From Cymodocea nodosa (taxonomy: Eukaryota > Streptophyta > Magnoliopsida > Alismatales > Cymodoceaceae): a DNA stretch of 64,000 nucleotides. This document shows, one piece after another, positions 12,560 to 23,366 of the stretch. The notes under the pieces were generated by a model that was not told the origin of the DNA, made no database searches, and saw nothing but the letters and a program-made list of their open reading frames with translations. The DNA lies in the NCBI GenBank assembly GCA_036874045.1, contig JAZBRI010000010.1, positions 764,001 to 828,000 of the forward strand, in the 5' to 3' direction. Position numbers and translations under genes: made by a program. The first letter of the stretch is position 1. Each line of letters begins with the position of its first letter.

Positions 12560-12918
12560 CAAACCAAGATACATCAAAGCCCATTATGTATATATATGAA
12601 ACAAATCAACAAAGTCAAGCTACATGGAATGAACAATTTAAAGAGTTGGTTTATGCATAAAAAGAAAAGGTTGAAGTACAGGGAAGGTTTGTTGAAGTAC
12701 AGGGAAGGTTGGTTGAAATACAAAGCAGGTTGGTTGATATTAAAGAAAAGACTAAAAATTATTTAGATCATATTATTGCAGCGTTACTTCAAATTGAAGG
12801 TCTTTCTATAGATGAACAATATGAAACTATGAGGCTATTCCAAAAGCCAGAATTCTGTAAAATATTCTTAAGTTTATCAGTAGAAATGTGTTATGGATGG
12901 TTGAGGTTTAGGAAGTGA
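12560..12918 (+). pseudogene. MYB/SANT-like accessory protein, C-terminal part
   Basis: Translates as a coiled-coil stretch with exact heptads (VEVQGRF, VEVQGRL, VEIQSRL, VDIKEK) made by a 21-bp tandem repeat at 12,672-12,734. It then reads YLDHIIAALLQIEGLSIDEQYETMR and a tail ending near SVEMCYGWLRFRK. This fits the C-terminal half of the second gene of plant PIF/Harbinger elements, which helps the transposase bind DNA. The DNA-binding half is not recognisable upstream. One in-frame stop (TAA, about 12,658) lies just before the heptads. Function is from family resemblance only. Confidence 0.5.
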
Positions 12919-13246
12919 GCATGTGGTTACAATGGATGAAATGTTTGTTTTGTGCATGAATTCACTTTCTTTCCAATCTTGAACTTTTTGCGTTTATGAA
13001 GTGTTTTTGTGAATGTAATTTTTTATGGATAAAATCTTTTTGTGGAAGGTGATATATGGTTGAAATGTAAAATGGATATTATATATTGAAATGTGAAATG
13101 ACTTATCATTATGAAATGTAAAATACTTTTTATATTTTGAAACGTCGAATGTCTTTTATTTTCTTAGAAATGTAGAATGTCTTTTATATATTGAAATGTG
13201 AAATGATAAATTCGTAATATTCTTGTTATCTTGTAGGTGAGGATGA

Positions 13247-14640
13247 ATCTCAGTGACATGTTTACTACTACAATTGATAATGCAATTTCATTCCTACTAG
13301 ATGAAGAAGACGTGGATAGAAGAAGGCGAGTATGTCTATTTACGTCATGGACAATTTTAACAAAAATGGCAAGTACGTCACCATTATGATACAATAACAT
13401 AAGTCATATATATAGTAAAGAAGGTGCAGATTACATTAAGAGATTACTAGACCCTTCTCAACCTCATTAAGCTTACAACTGTCGAATGATTTACAGAGGA
13501 GTTAAAGTGTGTTTAAAAGTTTTTGTACTTTAATGAGAAATGGAGTTATTGCTAATACCAACAACATTAGTGTAGAGGAGAAATTTTCCATGTTCCTTGT
13601 CACAATAGGGTAAAATCAAAGGTATGGAGTAATAGTTGAGTGATTTAGTCGTTCAAGTTGGAGTGTTAGCAAATAATTTAATGAAGTATTAAATGCTATA
13701 ATACATCTACATCATGTGCTTATAGCAAGACCTTCATCTTTAAAACCAAGTTGAATTGTAGATAATGCAAATGTTTATCCTTATTTTAAGATATGTATTC
13801 ACTTCTGTAATGTCCTTCCTTTTTTAAGTTATTTAAAATAAGATTAAATGATGTTTAATGTGTATAGGATTGCATTGGAGCTATTGATGGTACTCATATC
13901 AAAGTAACTATTTTTGGACAAGAAATAGCTAGATTTAGAAATAGGAAAGGTGAATTGTCTCAAAATATGATGACAACATGTAATTTTGATATGAGATTTA
14001 CATATATTTTAGCTGATTGGGAATGATTAGTAGCTGATGTTCATATCCTTGAAGATGCAATTACTAGACCTAATGATTTTCAAGTTCCTCCAAGTAAATA
14101 CAATTAGTATATTTTCAAGTAATAAGTACATTATCATACTAATTTCTATTCTTATATAGGTAAGTTTTACTTGGTAGATGTTGGATATCCCAATCGACCA
14201 GAGTATATTTACCCATTTTGAGGTGTATGTTATCACTTATCTGATTATGTTAATGACAGACTTCTTAGTAATGTTGTAAAAATCTTTAACTATAGACATT
14301 CATAACTAAGAATAGTCATTGAGCACACATTTGGAGTTGTGAAACATCATTTTTCAATCTTATGAGGTCAAATGCCATATCCATATGAAACACAAGTGAA
14401 GATTGTGATTATATGTTTTTTACTTCACAATTTTATTCAAATGACTAATAAAGAAGATTTACTTGAAGATTTGCAAGATGAGTTAGAATAATTAATTATT
14501 ACTGATGATATACAACCAACAGGAGAAGTACATGTAGATGGACATTCACAGGTTGGAACGAGTCAAAAACAATGAAAAGAAGTACTTGATAAGATATGTG
14601 AGGATATGATGATGGCAATGTGGGATGGAAGGACTATTTA
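13247..14640 (+). pseudogene. PIF/Harbinger (HARBI1-like) DDE transposase
   Basis: The diagnostic block DCIGAIDGTHIKVT (about 13,870-13,910) carries the first catalytic Asp. It continues with RNRKGELSQNMMTTCNFDMRF, then FYLVDVGYPNRPEYIYPF (14,166-14,220; second Asp) and IEHTFGVVKHHFSIL (14,320-14,360; catalytic Glu), ending with a LHNFIQMTN motif. Two family introns are recognisable: one ending TGTATAG just before GATTGCATTGG (its donor looks mutated) and one ending ATATAG before the LVDVGYP exon. Several in-frame stops and frame changes lie in the N-terminal third, so it is inactive. Confidence 0.8.
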
Positions 14641-14800
14641 AGTCCATTTATATTATAACTTTGGATTATTTATTATATTGATGTTGTAATAAGTATAATG
14701 CTTTGTATCTTTGGACTAGTCTTTACATTCATGTTGTAATACTTTGAATACTTTGTACCTTTAGACTAAAAAATTAATTAAATTAAGTAATTTAACTTAA

Positions 14801-15047
14801 TTAAATACTTACAATATAATAATAATAATTGTTTAACTAGAATTTCATATTAATGTATCAATTATACAATTTTAGTTATCGTTGACAATTTATTTCAATA
14901 CTTTTTTAATTTTTGAACATTCTAGCGTGCACTAAATCCCTATGAGAATTCTAATTTTCTGAACTTTCTGGTAGGTGCACTAAACCCCTACAGGAATTCT
15001 GACATTTCATTTTCTTTTCGTTTGAACTTTCTAGTGTGCACTAATAG
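14801..15047. repeat. Short degenerate direct repeats
   Basis: A unit of about 60-80 bp containing GAACTTTCTAG, GTGCACTAAA and a CCC-TA-GAATTCT stretch occurs two to three times between 14,918 and 15,045. The 14,801-14,917 part is simple AT-rich DNA. No coding signal. Confidence 0.4.
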
Positions 15048-15174
15048 GTAGTGACATTGTCTCATATGAGCTTTGCCCATCTAGTTGTCTTATGACAGGC
15101 TTTCTAAAATCTTTACCATTAATTGGTTTGCCTTTCACTCGTCTATTGAAATAAAAAATAATCATATGAGGATG
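15048..15174. repeat. Left flank of element B: copy of the dispersed repeat found at 40,975-41,100
   Basis: From AGTGACATTGTC through TCATATGAGGATG this matches 40,977-41,100 almost base for base. It stops exactly where element B begins, and its last five bases GGATG are the left target-site duplication (the right one is GGAAG, 31,157-31,161). Confidence 0.85.
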
Positions 15175-15486
15175 TGTTTGGATCTCCAGCATGACACCAG
15201 AAAACTTGATTGGTTACCTAGCAACGCGTCAGAAAAATATAGATTTGTTAACTTCTGTTTTTACTTAGTTAATTTATCTTTATGCCTATTCCTTTTTAGA
15301 AGTAAACAAACAACCTTTCACACAAATTAGATATTAATTCTAATTTGTATTTTAACTGCAAGTGCACAGTGTCTATTGTATTAGTGTGCAAGTACAGGTC
15401 AATCCCATGGGGAATTGCTTAAGAATTGTGAACTGTTCCATTTTTAACAATCAAATTTATATATTCAATAAGCTCTCCGTTGATGC
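15175..15486 (-). repeat. Outer end of element B's 3' LTR
   Basis: Reverse-oriented LTR tail. Beyond TGTTTGGATCTCC it contains two of the roughly 33-bp PBS-like units (15,175-15,240) and then the U5 sequence with the GGTCAATCCCATGGGGAATT block also present at the ends of the other LTR copies. It matches the tail of the 5' LTR at 29,318-29,630. Confidence 0.85.
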
Positions 15487-15490
15487 CTAT

Positions 15491-16213
15491 TATTGTGGAT
15501 CAGCTTTAATATTTTTTGATAAAAATTCTGCAATTCCTGAAAAATTATATTATTGGAGACCTATAGGAAATTAGGGTGAAGATTTACGCTTAAGTGTGTA
15601 TAATTTTCTAAATAGATCTTGGAATGAAAATATTATGATATATCTAGGACAAAAATCATTAATTAACCAAACACATGTCATACTTGATGGATATATATAT
15701 CTGGTCACAGATATATCAATTGCATTTGGATCTGTTTTATACATAGTGAGCATAGACAGTTATGATGAATATATAGAAATTTTACCTATACCGAGTGATA
15801 TAGCTAAACCACCATTTGCAGAATTTAATAAAATTCAAATAGGAATGTGGTATAATGAAGAAGATGATCCTACTTTATGTCTGATAAGATGGTGGGATGA
15901 ACTGATGAAATTTCAAATATGGATTATGGAAGACATAAATGAATGGAAGTGGGAAGAGGAGTATATTGAAATAGATGTAGAAATAGAAACTACTACATTA
16001 CCCTGGAACCAAAAAGGATCCCTTTCTGCATTTCATATCATTAATGGTAATATACTTGTATTTGGAATTTATAATATATTACATGTTTACAAATTAAGAA
16101 GGAGCAAGAACTGCATGAAAACAGAATTAATAGCAAGAAGAACTATGCCTAAAAAGTTTGCTTGGATTGATACATTTATTCCATTTGTTCCTACTTTTCA
16201 ATCATGTTCTTAA
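15491..16213 (+). pseudogene. F-box-associated region in element B's reversed arm (copy 2)
   Basis: Encodes the beta-rich C-terminal part of the F-box-like protein. Visible motifs are LGQKSLINQTHVILDGYIYL near 15,640, LPIPSDIAKPPF near 15,783, LCLIRWWDELMKFQIWIM near 15,880 and a terminal FQSCS before the stop at 16,213. From 15,596 it reads about 200 residues without interruption, the cleanest copy in the window, and it is rich in acidic and aromatic residues. No F-box is attached on this strand; F-box sequence of the same element lies in opposite orientation at 21,680-21,992. The family resemblance to F-box-associated domains is moderate. Confidence 0.6.
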
Positions 16214-16522
16214 GTTGTGATTTTGTGTGTTTAATGTTGTGTGTATTCTACGTTTTTTTTTAGAAAAAATATAGTTTTCATTTTATTTTATAAAAGAAAA
16301 AAAAAATATATATCAATCTAGTTTGTTGGTATCTGTTATGGGAAACCAACTAGCTTGCTTGTGAGCCACCAAAGGCATAGGAGCCTGGGTTCCACACAAG
16401 ACACTGATTTATTAATATCTATTAAGTGTTATTTTGTTTTATATTTTGCTTTTATCTGTGAATGAAAAGTTTTTCAGAATCAAAAATCAGAATATGTAGG
16501 AGATACAAACAGAACAAGGTAT
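16214..16522 (+). other. 3' region of element B downstream of the F-box-like ORF, first part
   Basis: No gene. It holds the conserved block GTGAGCCACCAAAGGCATAG (16,361-16,380) seen at 8,901-8,920. It ends in AAGGTAT, interrupted by the solo LTR at 16,523; GGTAT (16,518-16,522) is the left target-site duplication and the sequence resumes at 18,426. Confidence 0.7.
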
Positions 16523-18425
16523 TGTTTAGAATGAAAAAGTGCATATTATTAACGGTTAAATGATGGTTAATTGCATAATATTTAGCTTATCATATGAGAA
16601 TTAAGCCATTATGTTATAATTGCACTGTTATATGATTTAATTGAAGAATCTGCTTAATTTTGGGGAATTAATGTTAATTTAGTACAATTATGAACTGTCG
16701 GTAAGTTGTAGGCTGTGAAATTCTTAAGTATCCGAATTTTCTGATATTTCGGACAGTTATGTTTAACAGACCGAATATATATCGGATAGTTATGTTTAAA
16801 TTACCGAACAGTTATGTTTAGAGAGAATATTTTATTATTTCCAGATGTACACGTGCCGAGATCTGATAGATTTACTTAAGTTATAACTCGTTAAGTTAGC
16901 ATAACTATACGCGTTGAGTTGCTATATTGAACACTAAGGCAACACGTTAGGTTAGCGTTATAAACTTAAGTTGTTATTTTTGCACGTGTTTTATAGTTAA
17001 ATCAACGAAGAAAGTCCGTTGAGTTATCTGTAACTCCAAGGACTATATATTTTCTAATTTGCCACTGTAGCGGTTGTAGGAACAAACAATTGGAAGGAAA
17101 AACCATGTTTGCATGTATCACGTAGGAATTCAATCGCGTAGGGAGAAAGAAATCATCGCCGTTAATCTGAAGGAAGGAAATCCAACCGCTCATTCAAGCA
17201 GAAGCAGTTACTACTGAAGAAATATAAAAGAAAAGAAGAAAAAAAGAAGAAAGTGTGATCGTTGGACAACTAGTGTATACAAAGGAGGAGCACTGAGCTT
17301 TCTGCAGACAGTATCGGCGATTCTCTGAAGTATCACACCAACCATCGTTATCACCACCATAATCACCAATCATTGGAGGTCTGTGAGGATACTTGCCTAA
17401 TGTCAGGTCAATTTCGAGCCAAACACAGTGCTTGACAACCATTGTGAGGAGTGACTGCGTCGCGGGAAGGGAAGACATTTTCACCATGCGTCGACTCATA
17501 TTTCAAGAGATCGTAAACCTTTTAGCCTTGGCTTCGGGTTGATGCCTGTATGTTGAAGAGGAGATCATCTTGCAATTCTGGACTCGTGATTCTATAGGGA
17601 GAGGAGACAGAATTGTAAGTGGTTTAATTTTCAGTGGTGTAATCGTGTTGCAAGTAGTGTCGGAAGTATTTACTATCAAGTGAGATTACTTTACATTTCA
17701 CCTTTCACCCATTTCCATGTTCACATCAAAACAAAAATACCAAAAATAATTTATCTTTGTTTGTATGTTGTATTTGAGTGTTGTATTGTTTGTGTTGTAT
17801 CGTGATTAATGTTATCTATATCAGTTTTATGATTGTTTTATGTTAGTTTTAATTTTACAGTTTACTGAAATTGATTCGTACAAAAAACTTAAAGATTTTA
17901 ATGGTTACTTTTTGAATCATCTGAATGTTAGTATTGCTTAATGATAAATCCAATGTTAACTAGCATTAAAAAGCTTAATTGATGTTATTTACAATCTGTG
18001 GAATCGCCCAATGGTTGGTCGAATTCCTCTGTAAATAGCAGTATTATAAAGAAGAGACAGGCTCGTGGAGTTAACTTAAGTCTACGAGGATAGTCCGTTG
18101 AGTTAGCCATAACTCAACGAACTTAGTTCGTTGAGTTAACTGTAACTCAACGGAGTACTTATTGAATATAAATTTGAATTGTTCACAATCAAACATTTCT
18201 TAAATTCGTCAGCAATTCTCTATGGGATCGACCTGTACTTGCACACTGATACAATAGACACTATGCACTTGCAGTTAAAGTACAAATTGGAATTAATATC
18301 TAAATTGTATTAAAGGTTGTTTGTTTACTTCTAAAAGAAAGAATAGGTATAAAGATAAATTAACTAAGTAAAAATAGAAGTAACAAATCCAAGTTTTTCT
18401 AGTGTAGTGTTGGGAAAGCCAAATA
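16523..18425 (+). repeat. Solo Athila-family LTR (L3) nested in element B
   Basis: A complete LTR (TGTTTAGAATG ... GCCAAATA, 1,903 bp) with perfect 5-bp duplications GGTAT at 16,518-16,522 and 18,426-18,430. Uninterrupted host sequence (AAGGTATGTAA...) exists at 9,057-9,067 in the related copy. No internal region remains, as expected after recombination between the two LTRs of a once full element. TATA box at 17,223. This copy fixes both ends of the family LTR. It carries one PBS-like unit at its end, where other copies carry two. Confidence 0.9.
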
Positions 18426-19856
18426 GGTATGTAACCAATTACTTACCCTGAATTTTAAATCAAACAAAATTGTATTCATGCCTGCTACAATTACTATACT
18501 TATTGTCAAATCTTTTACATTGAGGACAATGCAAAATGTAGGTATGGGGGGGAGGAAATTAAAGTAACAACCATGTAAGTTTGTTAATTAAAAAAAAAAT
18601 TACTACAAATTTTTGTGGAAATTGAAAATTTTTATGAACTTGCTTTAACTATTCGATAATTGAGACTGTAAAATTTATAATCTGTAACTTCTTGAATGTT
18701 ATATTTAGAAGGCTATATAAGATGCTATAGAATTTACTATTTATGCAAATCTAGATTTAGTATCTTTTGTTTTTTCTAAATTTCATGAGTTTAACAGTTT
18801 CACGATTTTAAAATGAAATCAGAATGCTTAATGAAAAATAAGTAAATTATTTGAAGTCTTGAAGGAGGTGAAATATGAATTCTAGATGAAATGAAACATA
18901 TATGATGAAAGATACATTTAATTTGACTGATTGAACTTGTAGAATGATTTATGTGTAGATCTTATTAAACAACAGAAAAAATATGAGCTTATTGTTATGG
19001 ATTTATATTTACAGTAAATGATAGAAGCGGAACTATATGAGATTGGTGATTACTACATCTGTATTAATGAAATACATACATATACAGTATGTGATTAATG
19101 TTTTGTTTTATGTTTGTATTTAAAAATAAAATAAAATAAAATTTGAGAGTTTATTGACTTGTTTGATCACGAGCCTTTTGTACTTGAGCAGATAGGTATG
19201 TAAGGATTGTTGACTTGAAAAAGGACTCTTGAAATCTGGCAACCTAAGATCCTGATCAGATCAGGGATTGTTGACTGAAAGCTCATTACATGGGTACATT
19301 AGAAAGCTCTTGTATGATTCAAGCTTGTCAAATTAATTTTTAAAGTACGAAAAAAAGAATATATATATATATATACTGTTCTGGAAAGGTACAAGTGTTT
19401 TGTGAAATACAAATATCTTATGAATCGAGTATATTTTCTATTATCTAGAATTGCTGAAATATGAATCTGGAATTGATTTTTGAAGTTGTTTTAATGGAGA
19501 TACAATTCTTTATTCTACTTGTCTCAATCATATTGAATTGGATTGTACTTTGATTCGTATGTTGTTGAAATTTCTTCTAGAAATCTTATTGGAAAATTCA
19601 AGATGACAGATGATGAAAAGAAGAACAAACGATAATATAATTAACACCTATGTGATGATGATATACTTGGTATGTAATTTACATATATTCTAAGTATATT
19701 TGTAGGTTGATTACTGAAACATACAGAATATATATTTTTATGTTGAACAGAAGAAAAGAAAAAGAAAAAGAAGAATTAATTCTAGCACTTTTTGAAAGAC
19801 CAGTTAATTAGATCTTAGTTTACTATGGGACTAGCAAAATTTAGGTATGGGGGAAG
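18426..19856 (+). other. 3' region of element B, second part, with polypurine tract
   Basis: Continues the element's 3' region: a GTATGT donor-like site at 18,427, CATTGAGGACAATGCAAAATG at 18,517, a GGTATGGGGGGGAGG purine run (18,541-18,555), then about 1.3 kb of AT-rich DNA matching 9,260-10,579. It ends in the true polypurine tract GGTATGGGGGAAG just before the LTR at 19,857. No coding sequence. Confidence 0.75.
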
Positions 19857-21679
19857 TGTTTAGAATGAAAAAGTGCATATTATTAACGGTTAAATGATGG
19901 TTAATTGCATAATATTTAGCTTATCATATGAGAATTAAGCCATTATGTTATAATTGCACTGTTATATGCTTTAATTGAAGAATTTTCTTAATTTTGAGGA
20001 ATTAATGTTAATTTAGTACATTTATGAACTGTAAGTAAGTTGTAGGTGTGAAATTCTTAAGTATCTGAATTTTTTTATAATTCGGACAGTTATGTTTAAC
20101 ATACCGAACATATTCGGACAGTTATGTTTAACATACCGAACATATTCGGACAGTTATGTTTAACAGACCGAACGTGTATCAGATAGTTATGTTTAAATTG
20201 CTGAACTGTTATGTTTTGAAAGAATATTTTATTATTTCCTGAAGTACACGTGTCGAAACCATAATACATGACTTAAGTGAACTTTCGGTGAGTTATTTAT
20301 AACTATCCGAAATTGCTGTTGGGCATCGAACAGTTATATGTATAACTCTCCGAAATCTCTTTTTATTTATAAATTAGCTGTGGACACATGTCATGTTCTA
20401 GGAAAGTGACTTAAGTGGATTTTCGGTTAGTTATCTTTAACTATCCGAAATGCATCTGAGCATCGGATAGTTAGCTCTGTAACTCTCCAAAATGTTATTT
20501 TATGATTAAACTGCTGCTAACACGTGTCGAGATCTGATAGATTTACTTAAGTTATTTATCGGTGAGTTATTTGTATCTATCTGAAATGCATTTGAGCGTC
20601 GGATAGTTAAGTTTATAAGTATCCGAAATGCACTTGAATATCGGATAGTTAAATTTATGCACGTGTTTCATAGTTAAATCAACGAAGAAAGTTCGTTGAG
20701 TTATCTGTAACTCCACGGACTATTTATTTTCTAATATGCCACTATAGCGGTTGTAGAAACATGATAGTTGGAAGAAAAACCACGACTGCATGTATCGCGC
20801 TGGGAGAAGAAAGTTTTGCCGTTGATATGAATGAAGGAAATCCAACCGACCATTCAAGCGAAAGCAGTTACCACTGAAGAAATATAAAAGAAAAGAAGAA
20901 AAAGAAAAAAAGGGTGTGTGTGTGATCGATGGACGGCCAGTGTATACAGAGGAGGAGCACCGAGCTTTCTACAGACAGTATCAGCGATTCTCCGAAGTAT
21001 CACACCAACCATCGTTACCACCACCATAATCACCAACCATCGGAGGTCTGTGAGAATACTTTCTTGATGTCGGGTTGATTCCGAGCCACACATAGTGCTT
21101 GACAACCACTGTGAGGAGTGATTGCGTCGCGGGAAGGGAAGCCATTTTTACCAAGCACTGACTCATATTTCAGGAGATCGTAAAGCTTTTAGCCTTGGCT
21201 TCGGATTGATGCCTGTATGCTGAAGAGGAGATTATCTTGCAATTCTGGACTCGCGATTCTATAGGGAGAGGAGACAGAATTGTAAGTGGTTTAATTTTCA
21301 GTGGTGTAATCGCGTTGCAAGTAGTGTCGGAAGTATTTACTGTCGAGTGAGATTACTTTACATTTCACCTTTCGCCCATTTCCATATTCATATTAAAATA
21401 AAAATACCAAAAACAATTTATCTATATTTGTATGTTGTATTTGTGTGTTGTATTATTTGTGTTGTATCGTGATTAATGTTATCTTTGTGAGTGTTGTGAT
21501 TGTTTTATGTTGTTTTGGTTTTATAGTTTACTAAAATTGGTTCGTTCAAAAGACTTAAAGATTTTAATGGTTATTGTTTGAATTATCTGAATGTTAGTAT
21601 TGCTTGATGATAAATCCAATGTTAACTAACATTAAAGAGTTTAATTGATGTTATTTACAATCTGTGGAATCGCCCAATG
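19857..21679 (+). repeat. Main part of element B's 3' LTR (L4), in the reversed arm
   Basis: Begins TGTTTAGAATG after an intact polypurine tract. U3 carries three tandem copies of a 27-bp unit (CGGACAGTTATG..., 20,090-20,190) and three of the palindrome/CACGTG modules (20,240-20,670). TATA box at 20,883, and the conserved transcribed part follows. It ends where reversed F-box-like sequence begins. Confidence 0.85.
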
Positions 21680-21992
21680 GTTTGGTCCTGTATATAATTA
21701 ATCCTTCATCCATTCCTATAATATGATCTATTGCTTCTAATGTATTGGGTGGAATTCCAGTAGTTTCTTTCATATTCAGATATTCCTAGCTAATTGAACT
21801 ACGATTAAATGACTTCCATATGAATCCATCTCTAGTCTTAGTAATTTTTGCAGCTTGTAGTCCCTTAAAATATTTTTCTCCAACATAGTCTTTAATTTCC
21901 TTTGATACACAACACAGCCTGCACAGATCTTTAGCTAACAAGTTACTCAATACTTCCCTTAGTGCATCCAACGGTAATTGCATCAATTCCAT
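21680..21992 (-). pseudogene. F-box N-terminal region, element B (copy 3)
   Basis: From the ATG at 21,992 on the - strand: MELMQLPLDALREVLSNL, then KDLCRLCCVSKEIKDYVGEK, the same F-box as at 7,592. An acceptor-like GTTATACAG lies just upstream (about 22,001-22,009). It follows the gag-like region with a spacer of roughly 250 bp, as in copy 1. The family assignment is fair because the F-box core residues LP, L and V of the helices are in place. Partial. Confidence 0.7.
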
Positions 21993-22269
21993 TTGTTGAT
22001 TCTGTATAACACAAACAAAAATTTTAGTAGAGACAAAAATTAACATAACTACTGCACACCCTCTTGGAGTTAGGGCATAACTCAACGAATTAAGTTCGTT
22101 GAGTTAAGGAATAACTCTACAACACTTTTAACTATAAATAAACTTATATATATATATAGTTACTTCAGTTATACTACTTCATTCAGCTATCCTCCTAGAA
22201 GAGGTATCAATTTCATTAACAGTTCTATTTACAGGGTTAGGTATTGCTTGTATTGGCAATCCTCTAGTA

Positions 22270-23366
22270 AGTCTAACTTCCATTGATTCCTTCTATTTAA
22301 GTGGTATGTTTTTATTTTGATTTTGAATTACAGCATTTCCAAATACAAAATCTAGATGATTGTTTAATTGTTGGATTATCTTTTCTAATTTCTCTATTCT
22401 AGATCCTTGTTCAAATAATGCTTCAGAACTTATATTCTTCTCATTTATATTTTCTCCTCCCTGGAAATTGTTTTTTCTCCAAGATAAATTCGGGTGATTT
22501 CTCCAATTAGGATTATAAGAATTTCCAAAGTTATCTTTCTGGTTTCTAGCATAAATAATATCTAGATCATTAATGTTCGCATTCTTTTCTACTAGCTTTT
22601 GATTTAATGATAACTCTTCCATTTTCTATGTTAATTTAGTTAATTTCACTTCAAGCATAGTACTTGAATCTATTTCATGCATTCCTCTTGACAATATTCT
22701 TTTATCTGCAATAGCTTCAACCGAATTTTCCCACTGTGTAGTTCTTTTTGCAAAGTTTTCTAAATATGCCCATGCTTCTTCACTACATAGTTTCATAAAT
22801 CTATTTTGACAAGTAGATTCTAATAAAGATTTCGTTGAAACATCTATGCCTTCATAATTTATACCTATTAATTGTGCTTTACTGATTGCATGATGTGGAC
22901 ATTGAGTCAGTAAATCTTTAAATCTTTCAAAATATTTCTAGAATGATTTACCCTATTTTTGGCTACACATTAACATCTCTTTTTTCTTTTTAATTGCTTG
23001 ATGTGTTAGATAATATTTTTCCAAAAAAATATAGCAAAATTCAGTCCATGTAGAAATTGAATCAAGCGATAGAGTATATAAGCATCTCTTAGCTATTTCT
23101 TTTAAAGCAAAAGGGATATATCTAAGTTTAATAGCATCTATACTCATGTTCAGCCTTTTCATCATTTGACAAACTTCGTTAAATTCTCCAAGGAAATAAT
23201 AGGCATCCTCTCTTTCTAATCCATGAAAATGTGGCAATTGACTAATATAATTCGATTTCAATTCAAACGTATCTCCCTCAAAGTTTGGCAATCGAATATA
23301 TGAAGGTTCGTAAACTAATTCAGGATACAGAATTTCTCCTAATGGTTTTTCTACTAGAGTAGCCAT
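22270..23366 (-). pseudogene. Gag-core-like region placed 3' of pol (element B)
   Basis: Opens MATLVEKPLGEILYPELVYEP and reads through an Athila-type capsid: FELKSNYISQLPHFHGLERE, then the CQMMKRLNMSIDAIKLRYIPF motif and STWTEFCYIFLEKYY (23,366-22,953). It continues with CPHH and YEID segments and ends with SYNPNWRNHPNLSWRKN near 22,500. These are the capsid and post-capsid motifs of Athila gag, yet the region lies downstream of integrase, where this lineage normally has an env-like ORF. No zinc knuckle is visible here. Broken at a few places. Confidence 0.8.

Larger units (their letters stand above)
12540..14800 (+). mobile_element. PIF/Harbinger-type DNA transposon remnant
   Basis: Two decayed genes in the same orientation, the usual set for plant PIF/Harbinger elements: a MYB/SANT-like DNA-binding partner (12,560-12,918) followed by a DDE transposase (13,247-14,640). 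Terminal inverted repeats and the 3-bp TTA/TAA target duplication were not located by eye, so both ends are approximate. Between the genes (13,040-13,210) lie 25-30 bp degenerate repeats around GAAATGTGAAATG. The element lies between LTR L2 and the flank of element B. Confidence 0.75.

Noticed and set aside
16214-21679. Reading 16,523-21,679 as a short element with two LTRs and a 1.4-kb internal region
   Set aside because: The GGTAT duplications on both sides of L3 and the continuity of the flanking sequence show that L3 is a separate solo LTR, and that L4 is the partner LTR of element B.
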